A stretch of DNA of 64,000 nt from Bradyrhizobium sp. CB82. GTDB lineage: Bacteria > Pseudomonadota > Alphaproteobacteria > Rhizobiales > Xanthobacteraceae. Numbering within the stretch: position 1 is the stretch's first letter; each line of letters opens with the position of its first letter. Shown piece after piece: positions 1 through 8,602 of this stretch. The DNA lies in NCBI RefSeq assembly GCF_029714405.1, contig NZ_CP121650.1:5771001-5835000 (forward strand). The letters run 5' to 3'. A model generated the notes under the pieces. That model did not search any database. It saw only the letters and a program-made list of their open reading frames with translations, and was not told where the DNA came from. The position numbers and the translations under genes are program-made.

Positions 1-283
1 CCGCATTGCTGTTGAGCGGCGTCTGGCCCGCGATTTGCGCGACCGGCTTCTGTGCCGTCGCGACCGCTGCTGCTCTCTTCGGTGCCGCACGGCGGGCCCC
101 CCGTCCATCACGGATGCTAGCCGGCTTGCGGTTCTGATCGACCTGCGGGGTGACCTCGATAGGCGGCAATTGTTCGCGAGCCGCTTGCGCCAAGGCTGCG
201 GGGATATCGACGAAGACAAATGACGTAAGGATGCTGGACGCGAGCAAAAATTCGCGCGGGCAGCCAGCACGGGCGGAAGACAT
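1..283 (-). CDS. TonB-dependent outer-membrane receptor, N-terminal part (probable corrinoid uptake)
   Basis: Only the first 94 codons are in the window; the rest lies beyond base 1. The reading frame starts at the ATG at 283 (MSSARAGCPREF) and has an N-terminal hydrophobic stretch ending in AALAQA, a plausible signal peptide cleavage site. It is followed by QLPPIEVTPQVD and a Lys/Arg/Ala-rich linker ending in TPLNSNA, as seen before the plug domain of rhizobial TonB-dependent receptors. A cobalamin riboswitch on the same strand ends about 130 bases upstream, which points to a BtuB-like vitamin B12 receptor. The barrel is not visible, so substrate is inferred from the riboswitch and the adjoining cob genes. 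Confidence 0.75.
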   Translation of the reverse strand, partial: MSSARAGCPREFLLASSILTSFVFVDIPAALAQAAREQLPPIEVTPQVDQNRKPASIRDGRGARRAAPKRAAAVATAQKPVAQIAGQTPLNSNA

Positions 284-414
284 GGTTTCGGACCTCGGTA
301 TGACGTCAGTGGCACGTCACAGCGAACCAAGTCTCAACCCTCAGCGCGCTTGCGCCTCAAGCAAAGCCAAATGTCTGTACTCCCCGACCGACATATTCGC
401 GTGTGACCACGGCT

Positions 415-584
415 GACGGCAGGTCTCCTGGCTCGCGGGTCGTGACCTCTTCGCCGCCTTCCCGGGACCGAGAGCCCAGTGGCTTGTGACGAAGGATTCT
501 CCGCTTACAGTTGCGGGGGCAGCTGCGGCATTGGGAAAATCCCCGCACCGCATTCCCTTTTCATCCCCGGATGGGGAAACCGTC
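415..584 (-). promoter_or_regulatory. Cobalamin (B12) riboswitch 1
   Basis: Read on the minus strand, the B12 box AGCCAGGAGACCTGCC lies at 433-418, preceded by the conserved core GCAACTGTAAGCGG (about 512-499) and the GGGAATGCGGTGCGGGG element near 556-540. The closing helix P1 can form between GACGG (584-580) and CCGTC (419-415). It sits in the leader of the TonB receptor at 283 and should repress it when adenosylcobalamin is plentiful. Confidence 0.93.
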
Positions 585-675
585 ACGAGCATCTAGGATT
601 AAGTCCGGGACGGAGTCAATGTGAAGTGGTGCGGCGTTTTTGTCGCAGCGGTGCAAACGTCTTTGGAGATGTTGA

Positions 676-1248
676 ATGGAAGGGGACGCCTTCCTCTGGC
701 TGGTCAGGCATGCGGTCGTCGACGGCGTCTCGGGGACGATCCACGCCGCAGATGCACCGGCCGATCTCAGCGACCGGATGCGATTGGACGCGCTGCGGCG
801 GCATTTGCCGCGACGCGCGGCGAGCTACGCGAGCCCGGCCCGACGGACCGTCGGCACCGCGCGCGCGCTCGGGCTTGATCCGATCCTCGTGCCCGCCTTC
901 AGCGAGCAGGATTTTGGCGAATGGACCGGGCGGCGTCACGATGATCTCGCCGCCGCGGGTGGAGACGCCTACGCCGAATTCTGGGCCGATCCGGCGGGCT
1001 CCAAGCCCCCGGGCGGCGAAAGCTTTGAAGATCAAATCGCCAGAACCCGTGAAGGCCTTCATCGTATCGAAGGAGGATCAGCGATCCTCGTCGTCCATTC
1101 CGGCACCATCCGCGCTGCGCTGTGCGTCGCGCTCGACCTCGCACCACAGGCGGCCTTGCGCTTTGCGATTGATCCGCTCTCCCTCACCCGCGTCGACCGG
1201 CTGGCGAATGGCTGGCGCGTCGTCTCAGTCAATCAGACGATCGCTTGA
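676..1248 (+). CDS. Histidine phosphatase family protein, probable alpha-ribazole phosphatase (CobC-like)
   Basis: A 190-residue protein of the phosphoglycerate-mutase-like histidine phosphatase family. The catalytic LVRHA motif is at residues 9-13 (phosphoacceptor His12), a conserved Arg is in SPARRT, the acidic FSEQDFGEWTG segment follows, and the second histidine lies in VVHSGTIRAAL near residue 140. In B12 loci such proteins remove the phosphate from alpha-ribazole phosphate or adenosylcobalamin 5'-phosphate. Its placement between riboswitch 1 and cobT supports that role, but sequence alone cannot exclude a general phosphatase. It starts at an ATG preceded by GGAGAT at 8 bases. It is divergent from the TonB receptor and convergent with cobT. 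Confidence 0.8.
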   Translation: MEGDAFLWLVRHAVVDGVSGTIHAADAPADLSDRMRLDALRRHLPRRAASYASPARRTVGTARALGLDPILVPAFSEQDFGEWTGRRHDDLAAAGGDAYAEFWADPAGSKPPGGESFEDQIARTREGLHRIEGGSAILVVHSGTIRAALCVALDLAPQAALRFAIDPLSLTRVDRLANGWRVVSVNQTIA

Positions 1249-1334
1249 GTTGCAAAGCATGAAGCTGTGAAGCGGTTTCCCCTCGCGATAAACGCGGAGC
1301 GTTTGCGCGGAGATCATGCGCAAACAACAACCTG

Positions 1335-1370
1335 AAACGCGATGACGATTCATCCAATCTCATCGCGTTT
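1335..1370. terminator. Convergent hairpin between the phosphatase and cobT
   Basis: An 11-base perfect inverted repeat, AAACGCGATGA (1335-1345) and TCATCGCGTTT (1360-1370), with a 14-base loop. It touches the cobT stop codon (TAA complement at 1370-1372) and follows the phosphatase by about 85 bases, so it can terminate both convergent units. The remaining bases 1249-1334 show nothing recognisable. Confidence 0.65.
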
Positions 1371-2428
1371 TAGGCCGGGCGATCCGGAACATTGGCCTGC
1401 GCAAACGTCGCCATGCCATTGTGCAGGGCGCAGGCGAGCCGCACCAGCGGCAGCGCGATCGCCGCGCCCGATCCCTCTCCGAGCCTGAGATCGAGGCTGA
1501 CCAGCGGCTGAACGTTGAGGGCGCGAAGCACAAGACGATGGCCCTGCTCCGCCGACTGATGCGACGGCAGCAGGAACGGCTGACATGACGGATTGAGGCG
1601 CGCGGCCGCCAGCGCGGCGACCGACACGATGAAGCCGTCGATCAAGGTCGGAATGCGCCGCTGCGCAGCCGCGATGATCGCCCCGCAGATCGCAGCGATT
1701 TCGAGGCCGCCGACCGTGCGGAGCGTTTGCTCGGGCGATGTGCCGGCTTTCGTCAGGCCATGCCGGGCGAGCGCTTCGTCGATCACGCGCGCCTTGCGCG
1801 CGCGACCCGCAGCATCGACACCGGTGCCGCTGCCTGCGATTTCGTCGGCGCTCACGCCGAGCAGGCTCGCCGCGATCGCCGCCGAGGTCGTGGTGTTGCC
1901 GATGCCCATCTCGCCGAGAATCAGAAGATCAGGTTGTTCGACCGCCGCACGTGCGACTGCACGCCGTCCACAGTCGAACGCAAAAGCCAGCTCCGCCGGT
2001 TCCAGCGCAGCCTCCACACTGAAATCGCGCGTGCCGCAGCGCGGCTTGTCCGCGACGATCCCCGGCACCGGCGACTGCGCCAGCGAGCCGGCATCGACGA
2101 CCTCGAGACTTGAGCCCAATTCACGCGCGAGGACCGCGATCGCAGCGCCGCCCGCGGCGAAATTCGACATCATCGCGATCGTGACTTCCTGGGGATAGGC
2201 GGACACGCCCTGGGCGACGATGCCGTGATCGCCGGCAAAGACGATGATCGGCACGCGCGCGGCGCGCGGCTGCTCCGTCTCTTGCAGGCCCGCGAGATCG
2301 ATCGCGACCTGCTCGAGCCGGCCGAGCGCGCCTGTCGGCTTGGTCAGTTGCGCCTGCCGCGCCATCGCCGCCTCGCGGTGCGCGGCAGAGATACCCGGGC
2401 ATTTCTCGTAGACCCAATTGGGGAGCAT
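1370..2428 (-). CDS. cobT: Nicotinate-nucleotide--dimethylbenzimidazole phosphoribosyltransferase
   Basis: A 352-residue enzyme that transfers phosphoribose from nicotinate mononucleotide to 5,6-dimethylbenzimidazole, giving alpha-ribazole 5'-phosphate for the nucleotide loop (CobU in the P. denitrificans naming). Family motifs seen are VFAGDHGI, GEMGIGNTTTSAAIA, GGLEIAAICGAI and the C-terminal LRLGEGSGAAIALP containing the catalytic Glu. The start is ATG 2428, preceded by GGAGG at about 9 bases; longer upstream frames run back into cobF without a site. It is last in the unit cbiM-cobF-cobT under riboswitch 2, 35 bases after cobF. Confidence 0.95.
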   Translation of the reverse strand: MLPNWVYEKCPGISAAHREAAMARQAQLTKPTGALGRLEQVAIDLAGLQETEQPRAARVPIIVFAGDHGIVAQGVSAYPQEVTIAMMSNFAAGGAAIAVLARELGSSLEVVDAGSLAQSPVPGIVADKPRCGTRDFSVEAALEPAELAFAFDCGRRAVARAAVEQPDLLILGEMGIGNTTTSAAIAASLLGVSADEIAGSGTGVDAAGRARKARVIDEALARHGLTKAGTSPEQTLRTVGGLEIAAICGAIIAAAQRRIPTLIDGFIVSVAALAAARLNPSCQPFLLPSHQSAEQGHRLVLRALNVQPLVSLDLRLGEGSGAAIALPLVRLACALHNGMATFAQANVPDRPA

Positions 2429-2463
2429 GTCGTCCTGCCTCCGTTCATGCGACAGCGCTGGTG

Positions 2464-3213
2464 TCACGTACTGCGTTTGAGAATGTAGCTGTCCATGATC
2501 CAGCCGTGCCGTTCGCGCGCCTCGCGCCGTACCGCGACGATGCGTGGGCCGATCTCGGCCAATGCACCCGACATGACGATCTGATCGGGCATGCCGAGAT
2601 AGGCGCCCCACCAGATCTGCAGCCCTTCCGGATCGAGTGACTGAAACGCCGTGCCGCCATCGAGCATCACCACCACGGTGTCGACGCGGTCGGGCCAGCC
2701 GCCCTCGCGCAGTCGCCGCCCTGTCGTCACCAAGAAAGGCTCGCCGATATCGTTCAGCGGCAGCGCATGCGCCGCGCACAGCGCCTGGATCGAGGTGATG
2801 CCAGGAATGACCTCGATCGCGGGCAAAGGATCAAGCCGCCGCGCGATCCTCAAAGACGAGTCATAGAGCGACGGGTCGCCCCAGATCAGCAGCGCAACGC
2901 GGCCATCATGTCCGAGATGGCTCGAGATCGCCCGCGACCACGTCGCGGCGACCGCATCATGCCAGTCATCGACCCCCTTGCGGTAATCAGCCTCGCCGGC
3001 GTCACGCACCGGCAAGTCGAACTCCGCGATACGTGTCTGCTTGTTGGTGAGCAAATCAGCGCAAATCGTCCGCCGTAGTTCGGCAAGATCGGACTTCTGC
3101 GTTCCTTTGCGCGGGATCAAAACGAGATCGGCCGCGTTGATGGCACGGATCGCTGCGAGCGTGAGCTGCTCGGGATCGCCGCAACCGATGCCTATCAGGG
3201 AAAGCGTGACCAT
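2464..3213 (-). CDS. cobF: Precorrin-6A synthase (deacetylating), CobF
   Basis: A 249-residue tetrapyrrole (SAM-dependent) methylase with the N-terminal SLIGIGCGDPEQLTL loop and the RVALLIWGDPSLYDSSLRI and IEVIPGITSIQAL segments. CobF methylates C-1 of precorrin-5 with loss of the acetyl group, a step specific to the aerobic pathway. The C-terminal part has CobF-type sequence such as LDGGTAFQSLDPEGLQIWWG. A GTG three bases upstream of the chosen ATG is an alternative start; neither has a strong ribosome site. It lies between cbiM and cobT, all read from riboswitch 2. Confidence 0.94.
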   Translation of the reverse strand: MVTLSLIGIGCGDPEQLTLAAIRAINAADLVLIPRKGTQKSDLAELRRTICADLLTNKQTRIAEFDLPVRDAGEADYRKGVDDWHDAVAATWSRAISSHLGHDGRVALLIWGDPSLYDSSLRIARRLDPLPAIEVIPGITSIQALCAAHALPLNDIGEPFLVTTGRRLREGGWPDRVDTVVVMLDGGTAFQSLDPEGLQIWWGAYLGMPDQIVMSGALAEIGPRIVAVRREARERHGWIMDSYILKRST

Positions 3214-3258
3214 CACGAGTGTGAAGGGCGACCATGACGGCCGCCCTTCAAATCATCC

Positions 3259-3936
3259 CTACGCTGCGTCGTGCAGGCGCGGGGTGACGAGACCGGGCGC
3301 GGTGACGCCACGCAGCGACTTTGCCAGCGCCAGCACCGCGAGATCGGCGAGCGGCTCGATCACGATCACCAGCGCATAGGACGCGGCAAAGGTTGCGATG
3401 TTGGCAAGGTTCGCAGCGCCAAAGCCCGCGCCATAGATCGCCCAGAACGCAACCCAGGCGATGATGCCGGACTGATACGCCGTCGAGAGCGCCAGCGCCT
3501 GGCGATACTGCAGGTCGACATAGGCGGTGTTGCGAGGAATGATGCGGGTAGCGAGCGCTTGGATGGCGAACAGCGGCACCAGCAGCGTGGTGACGTTCAT
3601 GCCATATTGCGGTAGGTCGGTCGGCACGAAGAACAGGCCTTGCAGCAAGAGGCCGAGCGCGAGACCAAAGGCCGCCGGTGCCGCGCCGAACAGCAGGAAC
3701 AAGGTCGAGCCGAGGATGAAGTGCACCTCGGAGACGCCGACCGGGAAGTGCGGCAGGATCTCGAAGAAGGTGAAGACCAGCGCGGTCGTTGCAGCCGACC
3801 GTAGAGCGAACGAGCTGATGCCCTGCTCGCGCACGGTCTCGGCCGCGAGCTTCAGCGCAACGCCGCCGGCGGCGATGCTGGTTGCGTAACTCAACACGAG
3901 CTTGGCGCCCGTCACGATTCCCGGTTCGATATGCAT
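3259..3936 (-). CDS. CbiM-type energy-coupling-factor cobalt transporter component
   Basis: A 225-residue polytopic membrane protein that begins MHIEPG, the metal-binding N-terminus typical of CbiM/NikM substrate-capture proteins. It has further histidines in EILPHFPVG and SEVHF and several hydrophobic segments. It is first after riboswitch 2, with an AAGGA ribosome site 8 bases before ATG 3936, and is followed by cobF after 45 bases. No CbiN, CbiQ or CbiO partner is in this window, so either energising subunits are elsewhere or the protein works alone. Cobalt as substrate is inferred from family and B12 control. Confidence 0.82.
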   Translation of the reverse strand: MHIEPGIVTGAKLVLSYATSIAAGGVALKLAAETVREQGISSFALRSAATTALVFTFFEILPHFPVGVSEVHFILGSTLFLLFGAAPAAFGLALGLLLQGLFFVPTDLPQYGMNVTTLLVPLFAIQALATRIIPRNTAYVDLQYRQALALSTAYQSGIIAWVAFWAIYGAGFGAANLANIATFAASYALVIVIEPLADLAVLALAKSLRGVTAPGLVTPRLHDAA

Positions 3937-3984
3937 GGTTCAAGTCCTTCCTGCCGTCACACCCGACGGCCTTGGCGTCCAAAC

Positions 3985-4174
3985 GTGCAGGGCCGGTCTC
4001 CTGGCTCGCGGATCGAAGGGGATCTCCGGCCTTCCCGAGCCTTGCGGCCCAGTGGCGGATCGGAGCCCCTCACCGCTTACAGTCGCGGGGGCGGCTGGGG
4101 TTTGGGGCGCCGCAACTGGGTCCGCCCACCCCCATTCCCGATTATGCTCCGGCGCTTTGCGCCGCATCGAGCAC
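3985..4174 (-). promoter_or_regulatory. Cobalamin (B12) riboswitch 2
   Basis: On the minus strand the B12 box AGCCAGGAGACCGGCC spans 4006-3991. Upstream are the core CGACTGTAAGCGG (about 4086-4073) and the GGGAATGGGGGTGG element near 4140-4127. A short P1 can pair GTGC (4174-4171) with GCAC (3988-3985). It begins about 70 bases after the cobA stop and ends about 50 bases before cbiM, so it should control cobalt uptake together with cobF and cobT. Confidence 0.92.
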
Positions 4175-4241
4175 CATGCCCCTCTTGTGTGCCTCTTTCG
4201 CAAGCCGGGCGTCAAGGGCAGAACGGCTGCAACGGGCATCA

Positions 4242-4970
4242 TCATGACGATTCTCCCGCCAGTGCGCCAAACAGGATAACGGCGGCTGTGGCCGCGGGCA
4301 CGGCCTGCGCGAGCTCTTCGGCGAGCTTGGCGATCGTGGTGCGGACGAGCCGCTCATCGGCGCGGCCAAGTGATTCCGCAAACAGCGCCGGCGTCTCCGG
4401 AGCAAGCCCCTGCGCGATCAGCTTCGCGGCAAGATCCGGGAACGTGCGCCGGCCCATATAGACGACCGTCGTCGCATCGGGGTCGGCCAGCGCCGCCCAG
4501 TTCAGATTTTGCGGCAACTGCCCGGTCACATCGGCTCCGGTCACGAACTGTACCCGGCGCGCTGTGTTCCGACGGGTCAGGGGGATGCCGGCTTGCGCTG
4601 CCGCGACGCAGGCCGAGGTAACGCCGGGCACGATCTCGTAGCCGATCCCGGCCACCCGCAGCGTTTCGATCTCCTCTTCCAGCCTGCCGAAGATTCCGGC
4701 ATCGCCGGATTTCAGCCGCACCACGCGCGCGCCGGTCGCCGCGTAATCGACCAGCAGGCGGTTGACGTGCTGCTGCTTGGTCGAGGGCCTTCCGGCGCGT
4801 TTGCCGACCGCCACGAGATTGGCGCCGGGCCGGGCGAGCTCGAGGATCGCACCGGATGCAAGATCGTCATAGAGCACCACGTCGGCCTCGCGCAGCCGCG
4901 CGGCGCCTTTGAGCGTCAAAAGCTCGGGATCGCCGGGACCGGCGGAGACGAAGGAGACGAAGCCGCTCAC
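4242..4970 (-). CDS. cobA: Uroporphyrinogen-III C-methyltransferase (SUMT)
   Basis: A 242-residue SUMT that doubly methylates uroporphyrinogen III at C-2 and C-7 to precorrin-2, the entry step to corrinoids. Motifs: FVSAGPGDPELLTLKGA near the N-terminus, VAVGKRAGRPS, VVRLKSGDAGIFGR, YEIVPGVTSACVAAAQAGIPLTR (start of the last: around residue 110) and TVVYMGRRTF. It has no CysG-like dehydrogenase domain. The start is GTG at 4970, which overlaps the cobB stop codon (GTGA). It is the last gene of the coupled series cobL-E-M-B-A. Confidence 0.94.
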   Translation of the reverse strand: MSGFVSFVSAGPGDPELLTLKGAARLREADVVLYDDLASGAILELARPGANLVAVGKRAGRPSTKQQHVNRLLVDYAATGARVVRLKSGDAGIFGRLEEEIETLRVAGIGYEIVPGVTSACVAAAQAGIPLTRRNTARRVQFVTGADVTGQLPQNLNWAALADPDATTVVYMGRRTFPDLAAKLIAQGLAPETPALFAESLGRADERLVRTTIAKLAEELAQAVPAATAAVILFGALAGESS

Positions 4971-6277
4971 CGGTCCTCCGCAATCAGATGAAAGAAAGTA
5001 CCCGTTGCACGCCCGCGGCGCGATCCGGTCTCGGCAACGACCGCGCCGGTCGCATCGTGCACGACCGCGAGCGGCGTATCGGGCTGCGCAATGATCGTCG
5101 AATAGTGGAATTCATGGCCGCGCAGGCGCACGCCAGGCTGATGTCCCGGCATCGGGGCGGCGAGCTCGGCAAGACGGTAGCCGAGATGCATGCGACGTTT
5201 GGCAAAGCTCGTCTCAAGGCCCAAGAGGCCAAGCATCTCGTGCCGCGCGCCCTCGGCATCGGTCAAGGCGGCGCCCATCACCATGTAGCCGCCACATTCG
5301 CCATGGACCGGCCGCGTCTCGGCAAAGGCGCCCAAGCGCTCGCGAAAGCGCGTATTCGCCGCGAGCCGGCCGGCATGCAGTTCCGGATAGCCGCCAGGCA
5401 GCCAGCACACGTCGGCGGTTGCATCTGGTCCCTCGTCGGCGAGCGGCGCGAAAGGCAGGATCTCCGCACCGGCTGCATGCCAGGCCTCCAGCATATGCGG
5501 ATAGACGAAGGAAAACGCGGCGTCGCGCGCCAGCGCGATGCGCTGGCCCGGCGGCCTGACGTTGAGCCCGTTCGGGGCAGGTTGCGCCGGCCATGCACAG
5601 GCTGCGCCCAGCACGGCGTCGAGATCGACGTGCTCGCTGACGAAGCGCGCAGCCTCCGCGATCAGGCCGCCGATCTCCGCCTGCTCTTCCGCCTGGACCA
5701 GGCCGAGATGCCGCTTCGGCAGGCTGATCTCGGCATGGCGCGGCAGCGCGCCGAACACGGCAATGCCTGCATCGGCCAAAGCCCGCCGTACGAGATCCTG
5801 ATGCCGCGGGCTCGCGACGCGGTTGAGCACGACGCCGGCAAGGCGCACGCCGCTACGGAAATCCCGCAAGCCGGTCGCAATCGCGGCGGCCGTCTGGGCC
5901 TGGCCGGACGGATCGATCACGAGCAGCACCGGCCAGCCCATCATCGCGGCGATGTCTGCGGTGGCGCCGGTGCCCGAGACGCCGCGCGCGGCGACACCGT
6001 CGAACAGGCCCATCGAGCCCTCCGCCAGCACGAGATCTGCGGTCGCACCCCGGCTGACGAGATGTTCGATCGTCGTGCGATCCATCGCCCAGCTATCGAC
6101 GTTGACGGAGGCGCGCCCCGTAGCCGCGGCATGAAAGGCCGGATCGATGTAGTCGGGGCCGCTTTTGAAGCACTGCACCTTGAGGCCGCGATCGCGATAG
6201 GCGCGGGCGAGCGCCAGCGTCAGCGTCGTCTTGCCGACGCCGGAGGCCGGCGCCGAGATGACGAGCCCCGCCGCCAT
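4967..6277 (-). CDS. cobB: Hydrogenobyrinic/cobyrinic acid a,c-diamide synthase
   Basis: A 436-residue ATP- and glutamine-dependent amidase that amidates the a and c side chains. An N-terminal P-loop, SAPASGVGKTTLTLAL, is followed by FKSGPDYIDPAFH; the C-terminal half is a class-I glutamine amidotransferase domain with the nucleophile Cys in VHGECGGYMVMG (around residue 325) and a late His in GHEFHYS. ATG 6277 overlaps the cobM stop by one base (TGATG) and has GGAGG 7 bases before it; GTG 6280 is the alternative. Confidence 0.95.
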   Translation of the reverse strand: MAAGLVISAPASGVGKTTLTLALARAYRDRGLKVQCFKSGPDYIDPAFHAAATGRASVNVDSWAMDRTTIEHLVSRGATADLVLAEGSMGLFDGVAARGVSGTGATADIAAMMGWPVLLVIDPSGQAQTAAAIATGLRDFRSGVRLAGVVLNRVASPRHQDLVRRALADAGIAVFGALPRHAEISLPKRHLGLVQAEEQAEIGGLIAEAARFVSEHVDLDAVLGAACAWPAQPAPNGLNVRPPGQRIALARDAAFSFVYPHMLEAWHAAGAEILPFAPLADEGPDATADVCWLPGGYPELHAGRLAANTRFRERLGAFAETRPVHGECGGYMVMGAALTDAEGARHEMLGLLGLETSFAKRRMHLGYRLAELAAPMPGHQPGVRLRGHEFHYSTIIAQPDTPLAVVHDATGAVVAETGSRRGRATGTFFHLIAEDR

Positions 6278-7059
6278 CACGACACCTCCGGAAAGCGCGG
6301 CGCAGGACCGAACGGCCGGTAGCGGCGATCGTAGTCGGCGGCGTAAAGGCGGCTCTCGGAAAATTCCTCCGAGCCGAGAGTCCTGCCGACCAGGATGAGC
6401 GCGGTGCGTTCGAGCTCGGCACCGACGGCCGCATCAAGCGTGGCGAGCGTCGCGCGGACGATGCGCTGGTCGGGCCAGCTCGCGCGCCAGACGATCGCGA
6501 CCGGACAATCGGAGCCATAATGCGGCGTCAGCTCGGCGACGACCTTGTCGAGCAGATGGATCGAGAGATGGATCGCGAGCACCGCTCCGGTCGCGGCGAA
6601 CGCAGCAAGCTTCTCACCCTCCGGCATTGCGCTCGCCCGCCCCGGCGTGCGCGTCAGCACCACCGATTGCGCAAGCCCCGGCAAAGTCAGTTCAGCCTCG
6701 AGCGCTGCGGCAGCAGCGGAGAACGACGGCACGCCCGGCGTAACGGTGAAGGGAATGTCGAGCGCGCGCAGGCGGCGCAATTGCTCGCCCATCGCCGACC
6801 AGATCGAGAGGTCGCCCGAATGTAGCCGCGCGACATCCTTGCCTTCCGCATGCGCGTTGGCGATCTCGACGACGATCTCGTCGAGCGACAGCGGCGCCGT
6901 GTTGACGATCCGCGCGCCCTTCGGGCAGTGCGCCAGCACGCCCTCAGGCACGAGCGAGCCCGCATAGAGGCACACCGGCGAGGCCGCGATCAGATCGCGC
7001 CCGCGCAGAGTGAGGAGATCGGCGGCGCCCGGCCCTGCCCCAATGAAATGCACGGTCAT
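6277..7059 (-). CDS. cobM: Precorrin-4 C11-methyltransferase
   Basis: A 260-residue SAM-dependent tetrapyrrole methylase that methylates precorrin-4 at C-11. It shows [18 protein letters not shown] at the start, [14 protein letters not shown] and [20 protein letters not shown], plus the CobM-type [13 protein letters not shown] segment. ATG 7059 overlaps the cobE stop (ATGA), consistent with translational coupling inside cobL-E-M-B-A. Confidence 0.95.
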   Translation of the reverse strand: MTVHFIGAGPGAADLLTLRGRDLIAASPVCLYAGSLVPEGVLAHCPKGARIVNTAPLSLDEIVVEIANAHAEGKDVARLHSGDLSIWSAMGEQLRRLRALDIPFTVTPGVPSFSAAAAALEAELTLPGLAQSVVLTRTPGRASAMPEGEKLAAFAATGAVLAIHLSIHLLDKVVAELTPHYGSDCPVAIVWRASWPDQRIVRATLATLDAAVGAELERTALILVGRTLGSEEFSESRLYAADYDRRYRPFGPAPRFPEVS

Positions 7060-7424
7060 TCGCCGTCTCCTTCCGCTATCGCCGCGGTCGCGGTCCGGTC
7101 CTGCGAGACCACGCGGGTCGCAATCAGCCGCGCGTCACGGCCCGCAGCCGCGAGCGCGACGGCTTCCGCCACCGATCCCGTGCCGAACTTGTCCTTGATG
7201 AGTTTTGACTGGGTCGGAGTCGCGATGCCGGCGAGCATGTCGGCGGAAATCGCCTTGATCGGCACGTTCAATTCGCCCGCCAGCAACTTCAGCGCTGCGC
7301 TGTTCGCCTTGTCGCTGACGGTTGCAACAGCCGCGAGACCTTCCACACCGCCGGCGGCGAGAAGTGCCTCGCGCAGTGCGGCGAGCGTGGCGTCGTGCTT
7401 AAAGCCAAGCCCTGCGACCTTCAT
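7056..7424 (-). CDS. cobE: CobE/CbiG C-terminal-like cobalamin biosynthesis protein
   Basis: A 122-residue protein matching the CobE family, homologous to the C-terminal domain of CbiG. It opens [21 protein letters not shown] and contains the characteristic [21 protein letters not shown]. The precise role of CobE in the aerobic pathway is poorly defined. ATG 7424 overlaps the cobL stop (ATGA), and its own stop overlaps cobM. Confidence 0.9.
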   Translation of the reverse strand: MKVAGLGFKHDATLAALREALLAAGGVEGLAAVATVSDKANSAALKLLAGELNVPIKAISADMLAGIATPTQSKLIKDKFGTGSVAEAVALAAAGRDARLIATRVVSQDRTATAAIAEGDGE

Positions 7425-8602
7425 CGCACCACGCTCCATTGCACGACCGGCCGCGCCGCCTCCCAGGAGCGATAGCGGCCAAGCGGCTCCGCATGCGCGA
7501 TCTCGACCCGCATCAATTCGCCGCCATGGCGCTGGTTTAGCTCGACCAGCAAAGTTTCGGTCTCCAGCGTCACGGCATGGGCCACCAGCCGCGTGCCCGG
7601 GACAATGCGAGACCAGACGGCATCAAACATCGCGGCGTCGAAGCCGCCGCCGATGAACACGGCATCAGGTGTCTCCAGGCCCGCCAATGCGCCGGGTGCA
7701 GTTCCCACGATCACGGCGATCCGATGCGCCAGTCCGAAAGCCGCGGCATTGCTGCGGATGTTCACGGCACGATCCTCACGCGCCTCGATCGCAATCGCCG
7801 CGCCGCGGCACAAGGCCCATTCGACCGAGATTGAGCCCGAGCCTGCGCCGATGTCCCAGAGCCGTTCACCCGGACGTGGCGCCAGCGCGGACAAGGCCAG
7901 CGCGCGCATCGGGCGTTTGGTGATCTGGCCGTCATTCACGAAGAGATCGTCCGCAAGACCCGAGCTGCGCGGAATGCCCTGTGATCCCCTCGCCTCCAGC
8001 GCGACGGCGACCAGGATGTCGCCAGCTTCCGCCGCGAAGCTGTCTGCGCGATGCGCCCTGACGTTTTCGCGCGGGCCGCCGAGCGCGGTGAGAGTCCACA
8101 GTGCTGAGGCGCCCCAGCCTCGCGCCGTCAGCCACTTCGCGAGATCGCCGGCCGCCTTGCCGTCGCGCACGAGGCAGACGATTCTCGCATTAGGTGCGAG
8201 ATGCGGCACCAGGCGTTCGAACGGCGCGGCATGCAGTCCGAGACAGACAACACTCTCCAGCCGCCAGCCCAGCCTCGCCGCGGCGAGCGAGAACGTCGAC
8301 GGCGCCGGATGCGCGATCCATTCACCTGCTTCCAGCTGCTCGGCGAGGCTTGCGCCGGCGCCGTGCCAGAACGGATCGCCCGAGGCGAGCACCGCGGTGG
8401 GTCGGCCGCGACAGCTCAGCACAACGCCGGCATCGAACGGCACTGGCCACGGGCGGCCGCGATCGGCTATGCCTGCGAGCGCAAGATGGCGCTCGCCGCC
8501 GAACACGGTCTCGGCCCCGGCAAGCGCCTTTCGGCTTGCCTCGGAGAGGCCAGCAAGGCCATCTTCGCCGATACCGATGATCGTCAGCCAGGGATCAGCC
8601 AT
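7421..8602 (-). CDS. cobL: Precorrin-6Y C5,15-methyltransferase (decarboxylating)
   Basis: A 393-residue two-domain enzyme equal to a CbiE-CbiT fusion. The N-terminal part is a tetrapyrrole methylase (MADPWLTIIGIGEDGLAGL, then TAVLASGDPFWHG near residue 70). The C-terminal part, from about residue 200, is a Rossmann SAM methyltransferase with RLWDIGAGSGSISVEWAL. It methylates C-5 and C-15 and decarboxylates the C-12 acetate. The chosen ATG 8602 shares the palindrome CATG (8600-8603) with the cobK start on the other strand. It heads the run cobL-E-M-B-A. Confidence 0.95.
   Translation of the reverse strand: MADPWLTIIGIGEDGLAGLSEASRKALAGAETVFGGERHLALAGIADRGRPWPVPFDAGVVLSCRGRPTAVLASGDPFWHGAGASLAEQLEAGEWIAHPAPSTFSLAAARLGWRLESVVCLGLHAAPFERLVPHLAPNARIVCLVRDGKAAGDLAKWLTARGWGASALWTLTALGGPRENVRAHRADSFAAEAGDILVAVALEARGSQGIPRSSGLADDLFVNDGQITKRPMRALALSALAPRPGERLWDIGAGSGSISVEWALCRGAAIAIEAREDRAVNIRSNAAAFGLAHRIAVIVGTAPGALAGLETPDAVFIGGGFDAAMFDAVWSRIVPGTRLVAHAVTLETETLLVELNQRHGGELMRVEIAHAEPLGRYRSWEAARPVVQWSVVR

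Noticed and set aside
35..416. Small plus-strand open frames at the left edge
   Set aside because: They are opposite the TonB receptor N-terminus, which has a proper signal peptide and a riboswitch in front.
3940..4245. Minus-strand open frame starting MMMPVAAVLPLTPG directly behind cobA
   Set aside because: Its body runs across riboswitch 2 and its codons are explained by the structured RNA; there is no family resemblance. Its start only overlaps the cobA stop by chance.
4988..6322. Long plus-strand open frame of about 444 codons opposite cobB
   Set aside because: Antisense shadow caused by high GC third positions of cobB; the translation is rich in Arg/His/Gly with no domain.
7593..8600. 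N-terminal extension of cobK by 336 codons
   Set aside because: The upstream part is antisense to cobL and unlike CobK; MTRALILGGTSD at 8601 is the conserved family start.
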